A stretch of 64,000 nt of DNA from Plantago ovata (lineage: Eukaryota > Streptophyta > Magnoliopsida > Lamiales > Plantaginaceae). The stretch is taken from the NCBI GenBank assembly GCA_028274465.1, contig CM051455.1:134760096-134824095 (forward strand), in the 5' to 3' direction. The notes under the pieces were generated by a model that ran no database searches, was not told where the DNA came from, and saw nothing but the letters and a program-made list of their open reading frames with translations. Each line of letters begins with the position of its first letter. Position 1 is the stretch's first letter. This document shows positions 57,376-64,000 of this stretch, one piece after another. Both the position numbers and the translations under genes were made by a program.

Positions 57376-59210
57376 CTTATCGCAGGAGAAGTGCTTAATC
57401 TAGGGAAATTTGTTCAGACTGTTTACCACATGCCATCTGAGAATGATAATTGTTCAGGCTGCATATATATGTCATACAAACATCATGGATGCAGAAATGC
57501 AACAATTCAAGTAGATTAAGTGATGTACATGGGATATAGCCCCTTTTCTGATCTCAAATCATTAACCTGCATAAATTTACGAATTAGGATATGTGTGTTT
57601 TGAGCTTTTATTATAATGAGGTGAAGTGATGAACTATCACCATGGAATATGTGTGAATATGTTCATGTTATATGGTGAACGAGCCTCTGAGTCTCCAATG
57701 GCATAAAAGCGAATTGTAACCATGTTCTATATCATGTTCTCCGCTATTTGATGATTCTACAGGTATGACATGTTGCCATTTGATAAAGTGAGTCTCTGAT
57801 CAAAGTAACGATTCTCAGTAATATGTGGTGGAAAATTTGGTGGGCTTACAAATGAATCGAGCTGAATCAGTCCTTAGCATAATCCAAAACTATGTTCTGT
57901 CACATAACCAAAGTTAAAGAAGCAGGCAGTTGCATTATGTCAATGTACATTGTGGTATTTGTGGCGAGCTCGAATGAGGTGCACTTTAACAGTATTAAGC
58001 GTGATCCAATTTAAGTAGCTAGAGTTTGATTAAGGTCAATCTTTGTCATTGGTTTAGAACCAACGGGGGCATTGGGAAGTTCGTTTGGTTTCGTATATTG
58101 GTTACTCTCTCCATTAAACTGTTTGGTTGGTTGGTTAATATAGCTGAGTTTCGAGGTTCTGCGTAATGCAAAGACTAATGTGTTCTGCTCTAATGGAGTA
58201 TTCACTATTATTTAGATGTCTGTTTTATAGCGATTTCTGGTCAGAGCTATTGGCTGAGGTGTAGAGGTTTGGATGGACTATTTTGCGTCTTTATTTTATG
58301 ATTTATATGCATTGAGTGATGTTTCAGCTAGAGGGCTATACTGGCATGGTGTTGCATGATTTAGAAAGAGTAAAGGATGAAATAGTTAAGGACGTTTTGG
58401 TGCAACAGGTTTTTGAGCTTTACATTTTTGTTAGATTCGCATTTTGGTGCAACATGATTTAGAAAGAGTAAATGTATATTAATTTATGAGAAATCAGTTA
58501 ATGCTGCATTGTAACCAGGTCAATATATTAGAAACATTTGGTGGCTGGCTGTCTTTGTTTAGACATCAGAAATGGTTTTCAGGCCTGTCTCCAGTGCCAG
58601 TACCAGAGCAATCTTATTCCCAACATTTTTTCTTCTGCATTACTGCATATTCATGTTATTCTTATCATTTTGAATTTTTTTTTGCAGCGTTTTGTCCGTC
58701 CTCATGCCACTCAGAGAAAATGAAACTGAAAGAGAAACAATACACATGACTGACTGAACCCAGTCCTCATTTTCCAATCTTGCAATCATCAATCAATCTT
58801 TTTTTTTAAAAAAAAATTTCTTTTTCAATCTTGTGTTGATTACAAGTTATTCCAAATAGTGCTCGTATGCTTTTCTTACTGTTCCAAAGGCCAGCAAAAT
58901 AGGAGGTGTAGCAACTCTGGAGCGTGATTCACGGAGCTTACAATATCAACAAAATTAAATAAGTAGTGATCGTCGAAAGCTAAGGTTAGCAGAAACAGAT
59001 ATAATAGTCAAAAGCTTATTAATTGCAACAATATGAGTTGAGGAAATTTTCCTAAGAATACACAAAATCTTGGAAATAAATATAAAATCTGTGAATCGAT
59101 CTAGAAGATAACTACGAAATAAAATTTAAACATAAAAATTCAATATATGTGTAAGTGGGGGTTCGATTCTCTTGCTGATCACCACCAAGTAGTTCATAAT
59201 GAAAGGTTGG
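57376..59210. other. intergenic
   Basis: No gene supported. Some open frames exist on both strands (58011-58205, 58486-58749) but none has protein-like composition or domain signals. Confidence 0.35.
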
Positions 59211-60512
59211 TTAATAACGAGAACTAGAAAGAGCATATGACGACAAACAGAGAGGCTCCATGTACGGAAACCAACCCTCGCTATCACTTCCAGGAATAGG
59301 TGTTCCCCTGTATTTAACCAACTCTGCAGACTTGCTTTCTAAGTCATAAACATAAACTGCTCCATCCAGGCTGAGGATAGCATAAATCCGTTCCCCTGAC
59401 AGAAACCCAGCCAACTTGACAGGTTTTGATACTCTATTTTCGCCAATTGTAACGTAAATAGTACCTGCCCTCCCCTGCTTCTCAGCGAACACCAACTTCG
59501 TAATGTCTTGCGGCAGATAGTCTATCACGATCGTGTGCATCAAAACCCATTCATGCTTCGGTATTTTGTTGCCGCGCGTGTAACTTCCATGGTCGCCTTT
59601 CGGAAGCATCCAGAATGTTACGCTGCGGTTAATCACATTCATAATCCCAAACCACAACACTTGATCAGCGGACGACCTTGTAAAGGCCGTTCTCCTAGTG
59701 AAGTGCCAATTGAATTCGTTTCCAACATACGGCAAATCCATCAACTGCACAAAGTTTCCATCACCATTCGTGTCATAAACTGCAAGAGACTTATCCGTCG
59801 TGTACCAATGCACTATGCCTTTAAACACATACGGGGTCTTAAACGCATACACTTCAAACTTCTCCGTGCTAACCAATGTCGACTTGGCCCACTCACCAGT
59901 CTTTGACGAGTATGTTTGGACCCCCAGTTCATTATCCGCATCACAAATTTGCCAATTGGGAACTAACACGACTTTGAAATTCAGTAAAGCAGCTCTTGTG
60001 TTCTCCTCGTAAACCAGCGCTAAAGCTGCGTAACCTGTTGCAATCCTTGCCAACCGGACCCACATCCTGTTTAACGGGTTGATGACAAAGTATCCTATTT
60101 GAAAGTTTCCACAGAGGATGAGCCCGTTCGACGAATGGATGAACTCCCCGAACCCACGAGGCACTTGGTTTATGATGCAATGACCGTCGTTGTTGTTCCG
60201 TTGATGAACATCTGTTGTTAGTAATATGTTGAGAAGTTTGTTGTGATGATCAGGTAAGAAAAAACGCGTTCTGTTTTGGATGAAAGCCATTAAACGTCCG
60301 TGAACTCCAGGAATTTGAGTTCCGGTTCTCATGTTACGAGAGCTATAGATTTGGTGAAACAAGGGATCGGTAATGAGGCCATGCCATCTCTTAGAGACGA
60401 ACATGGATTGTAAAACAGAATCTGGTGGTAACAGAGTTAGTATAGAAGCTAATAGATCATCACTGATTATCTCTGTGGCATCAAAGTCGGTTCTCATTCG
60501 TCCAATTGACAT
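59211..60512 (-). CDS. F-box protein with F-box-associated domain
   Basis: Single-exon frame of 433 residues from the ATG at 60512 (MSIGRMRTDF). An upstream in-frame TTG is not a start, and TGTTTGCAG right before the ATG could be a 5'-UTR intron acceptor. Residues about 14-60 form a good F-box (ISDDLLASILTLLPPDSVLQ, SMFVSKRWHGLITDPLFHQ), which binds SKP1 in SCF ubiquitin ligases. The remainder carries F-box-associated beta-propeller words (FIHSSNGLILCG, FVINPLNRMWVRL, LGVQTYSSKTGEWAKS, FKGIVHWYTTDKSLAVYD, WVLMHTIVI, AVYVYDLESKSAELV). Substrate unknown. No breaks. It differs clearly from the F-box gene at 22.9 kb, so they are not recent duplicates. Confidence 0.88.
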   Translation of the reverse strand: MSIGRMRTDFDATEIISDDLLASILTLLPPDSVLQSMFVSKRWHGLITDPLFHQIYSSRNMRTGTQIPGVHGRLMAFIQNRTRFFLPDHHNKLLNILLTTDVHQRNNNDGHCIINQVPRGFGEFIHSSNGLILCGNFQIGYFVINPLNRMWVRLARIATGYAALALVYEENTRAALLNFKVVLVPNWQICDADNELGVQTYSSKTGEWAKSTLVSTEKFEVYAFKTPYVFKGIVHWYTTDKSLAVYDTNGDGNFVQLMDLPYVGNEFNWHFTRRTAFTRSSADQVLWFGIMNVINRSVTFWMLPKGDHGSYTRGNKIPKHEWVLMHTIVIDYLPQDITKLVFAEKQGRAGTIYVTIGENRVSKPVKLAGFLSGERIYAILSLDGAVYVYDLESKSAELVKYRGTPIPGSDSEGWFPYMEPLCLSSYALSSSRY

Positions 60513-63500
60513 TCTGCAAACACACAATTCTCAAAATATGGAGGATGTATTGTGTGTATATATATACTTTGAGAGTTTGAGTTGTTCACGTCAATTAAGA
60601 AAAATAGAAAAACAAAACCTAAGGTTATATTAGGAATCCGAACCTTTTTTGGTCGATCAGACGGACATAAAAGAAGGGTAAATAAAGAGGAATAAAAAGA
60701 AGAAAATATCATATTTAACATTGAAAATATTATATTACAATTTACAAGGCTAGGAATGCTTCGCTAGTTTTGTTCTTTATGAAAGCTAGGATAAGTTTTT
60801 TGTTATTTGAGTTTACCTGTATAGATTTTGTTTTGTCTGAATTGAGTTGATGTATTACTTGACTACTGAAATGAATAAAATACCGTTCGTTCCAAAAAAG
60901 CTTGAACATAATAAGAAAATAAATTCACACAGAGTAGATCACAAATTAGAGCATTCATTCTTCAATTGGGATCAACTCTCTTACGTCAGCATTCAAGTAA
61001 CTTCATCCCCACACCCTCCAACAGCTACTCTCCATTTTATTTATTTTTTTATTTCTTGTAAATTCATTATTCATTTTATTTAAAAATATAATGTACATGA
61101 TAATATTAAAATACTTTGAAACAAAATAAATATTACAAGAAATTCTATGGAAAAATTACAAATTGGTGATAGTTTTGAAAGTTTCTATCAAATTGATATG
61201 ACTTAAATTCTTTTCTACAAGTTGGTGATTTTTTTTTTCAATTTGATGATAGTGCTAATTTTAGTATTAATTAAACCAACTAAAATTCATATGTTTTTTC
61301 CACCTAACCACGTTTATTTTAATCAGTATCAAACGTTTCCTTTTTTTCTTTTCTTTTTTATCGTCAGTTAGTTACGGCATATCAGTTTCTTCGTTTTCAT
61401 ATTTAACATGAAAACACGAGAAGATGATCCATCAACATACATATAGCCTGAATAAAAATTAATTGCAATAGAACCATAAACAGACAAAATTATTGCAACT
61501 GCTAAAAATTGCTACAGTGGGTCTCTTCATGCACGTGAAACTCTACTTTACAAAGTACCAGGTTTCAATAGTTTAAGGGTAAGTATCAAAATCTAATCCA
61601 TTTTTAACCAAACATCGCGGAAATTGCGGTGATTTCGTTCATACGTAAGTTAATTCTGATACATGCTTGTAACAACTGCTCGATCGGTTATAGATGATGC
61701 TTGGATTTATAGTAGGATGCTTGTATAGATTAAAACCAGTTGATGCTTGAATTTAGGAATTTTAAGTAACGGATGGTTGATTAGATTGGCTAATGCAATA
61801 CAAGGAAAAGGTGGATACTTGAACTTAAATTGTATTGGGAATGTTTGAATTTAAATTGAATTAGAGATGCTTGGATTTCAAGGCTAATTATACGGCAAAA
61901 AGTTAATTGAAGTCTTGAATGCTTGAAGCTACCTTATAAAAACCAGTAAAAAACAACTAATAGGAAAGAAAAAGGAATAGGACATTAAGCAACAAAATGG
62001 TCGTATTAGTTGGGTATTAACCAAAATTGGGCTTGAAAAATTAATATGCCTACCAAAATAAAGTGTTATTCACCTATATCTACGTTAATTCAGGACAATG
62101 ACATTATGACAGGACTCTGGTTGTTCAGAAGTATTTGTTTTGATGTGCTTGGTCATATAGTATACTAGTCTAGTAAGTTTCTATTCTGTGATGTGGACTT
62201 GAGGATAGAGGCCTCTGTTGCTTCTGTTTTCGCATCAGACCTTCTCATAATTAATGCAGTTTTTTTATTCTGGCCAGACGGGATCTGTTTAATTGTGATG
62301 GAGCTTATTTGTAGGAGCTCCAACTCTTGAAAGATTACTCCCGTTCTCCGGGAAGAAATCCATCCTATTTGTTAAATATGAACAAACAGGATTGATGAAG
62401 AAGAGATAGCATTCAATTCATAGCCTGTTTTGATGCGCTTGGTCATATATATATACTATAGTCTAGTTTCTATTCTGTTTCGTGCATGTGGGGATAGAGG
62501 CATCTGTTGATGCTGAATATATATGAACAAACAAGCAACCATTAGTATCAAATTGAACATAATAATGATAAGTCTAATTAAACACTTCTTTGCATGATAT
62601 GGTCTGTATTATGGTAAAGACAGGTTGAATTTGGCCTTAGTTGTTGTAAAGATTTGTAGTAGGGGTGATGTATTGGTGTTATTATTACTTACGAACCATG
62701 GCTACGATATTAATAGTCAGGGGGTTATTTTGAAGTGTAGGCGTATAGGTTGGGAAATTTGGTTGGTGTATTGTATAATTGCACCCTGTATGTTGGTTCT
62801 GAATGCGGAGTATGCTCCGTGACCGTAATTTCATTGTATTTATTTTGAGCATTTCTTATGCTCAGTTATTAATAAGAGTTTTTTTCGTTGCTTAAATAAA
62901 TATATATATAGATCAATTTCCTTCACACTCTTAACAGACAATACTGTTAACAATCTCCACTCTGCCCCTACAAGGCTTAGTATCATGATTGCTTGGTGTT
63001 GAGGACCCGGACAATTTGCCCTGAACGGAGAATAACGGAAGCTCAGCCAAACTCTCAAATTCACAGGAGGAAAAAACAGAACGGTCTACTAGTGTTGATG
63101 TAAAGGGTATAAAGTGTTAACACCGTTTTGGAACGAATAGTACCTATAAAAACCCGGTCCGGTGGAGGCACATGTACGCTCACAATGTGGGATTTTTTTT
63201 TCTTTCAATTTTGATCCTTTAAAATGACACAGGTCTAATAATTTTGGTCCTCTGAAGTAACACGGTCTAATGTTAGTCCTCGAGAGTTACATATGGTCCG
63301 ATTTTAGTTCTTTAATGAATAAACTCCAATTTTGATCATCTATAGATAGTGAAGGGCCTAAGGGGTCATAGAAATTGGTCAATACCAGAAGGTTTATAGA
63401 AATGGAACAGATATTGAAGCAAAAGCATGACCCTTTTCCACAATGAACTTTATCATTGTTTTACAATTATCATTCAGTATAACTGTAAGTATTATCAAAT

Positions 63501-64000
63501 TAATGACCATGCCGCATCGCAGAAAACTTTAACCATTTTGACCTCTTTTGGTCAACAACTTTTGATTTTGACTACAAATTACTTTTACATTGTAATTGTA
63601 AAATACATAACAAAATTAGATAATGAAAATTTAGAAAGTAATGTTTCATTCACATAATTTTGTTAAGTATTTTACCATTACAATTTAACACTAATTTGTA
63701 ACAAAATTGAAAGCCACGAGGAAAGTCAAAGTGGGTAAATTTTTCTGGGACGGATGGAGTAAATGTAATTAAAAATTATTTAAATGTATTTGAGTTATTA
63801 ACATTCATTATTTTTAGCCTAATTTTATTATATCTTTATTATTTTATTTATACTAAATGATAAATAAAGGATAATAACAATATTAAACTAAACATCATGT
63901 TGAAATTTATGATCTAGTTATCTTTTTAATATTTGTAATTATTTATCTTTGTAAATTGATCTAGTACCATATTTTAATGATTGAAGGACCAAAATTGATT
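60513..64000. other. intergenic to window end
   Basis: No gene recognised. Two copies of an about 90-bp sequence (TGTTTTGATG-GCTTGGTCAT ... GGATAGAGGC-TCTGTTG) lie at 62136-62226 and 62426-62515. At about 63739-63762 CTGGGACGGATGGAGTAAAT resembles one end of a Stowaway MITE. From 63180 to 63340 phrases of the type ATTTTGGTCCT and TTAGTCCT recur, and AGGACCAAAATTGATT closes the window, hinting at a further transposon continuing outside. Confidence 0.4.

Noticed and set aside
59508-60180. Plus- and minus-strand frames overlapping the second F-box gene
   Set aside because: Shadows of the 433-residue F-box coding sequence.

Overview
The window is nuclear DNA of a flowering plant. The genes have short exons separated by AT-rich introns with canonical GT/AG borders. 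The families present (STP hexose carriers, F-box proteins, a CC-NLR with R1-like architecture, AAP and COR413 relics) are plant-specific or plant-typical, and the spaces between genes are filled with plant transposons (CACTA, L1-type LINEs, Ty1-copia, hAT, Stowaway, PIF/Harbinger, a SINE). A eudicot is clear. An asterid (for example a Lamiales species) is only my inference, from the NLR style.

Layout. Positions 1-951 are the 3' end of a CACTA transposon that landed in an L1-type LINE. LINE fragments continue to about 7.9 kb. Between 9.0 and 11 kb lie relics of an amino-acid permease and a COR413 cold-regulated membrane protein, the latter joined directly to another LINE fragment. The first hexose transporter gene (STP, + strand, three exons) occupies 11.9-15.1 kb and carries a nested foldback/hAT insertion in intron 2. 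A nine-exon RhoGAP-like gene (+) spans 17.0-22.4 kb and converges on an F-box gene (-) at 22.9-24.0 kb. After a decayed PIF/Harbinger element and a MITE comes a second STP gene (-) at 27.7-29.4 kb, with introns at the same positions as the first.

The most unusual locus is 29.5-38.3 kb. Two direct repeats of about 850 bp, nearly identical, flank an NLR immune-receptor gene on the - strand. By splice signals and reading phase its NLR exon continues into six further exons. These encode a second Rx-N-like coiled coil, two copies of a 39-codon exon, a linker exon and a ZZ-type zinc finger. A solo LTR with a GC-rich internal array sits in one of the two flanking repeats and can be used to order the events.

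From 38 to 47 kb there is a mutator-like foldback element, LINE fragments (one with an intact RNase H domain), a Stowaway MITE and a SINE lying just upstream of the TATA box of a small membrane-protein gene that appears frameshifted. Positions 47,435-52,164 are a complete non-autonomous Ty1-copia-type element (LTRs, tRNA-Met-type primer site, polypurine tract, 5-bp target duplication) without gag or pol. Next to it, 52.8-53.8 kb is a scrambled mosaic of pieces of ribosomal protein L15, chloroplast-type HSP70 and an LRR receptor kinase. A gene for a four-helix membrane protein with thirteen 12-residue repeats lies at 54.7-55.5 kb (-), and a second F-box gene (-) at 59.2-60.5 kb. The remainder is intergenic.

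The live genes do not form a pathway. They are independent plant genes for sugar import, Rho-GTPase signalling, ubiquitin-ligase adaptors and immune reception. All calls come from reading the sequence; no database search was run.
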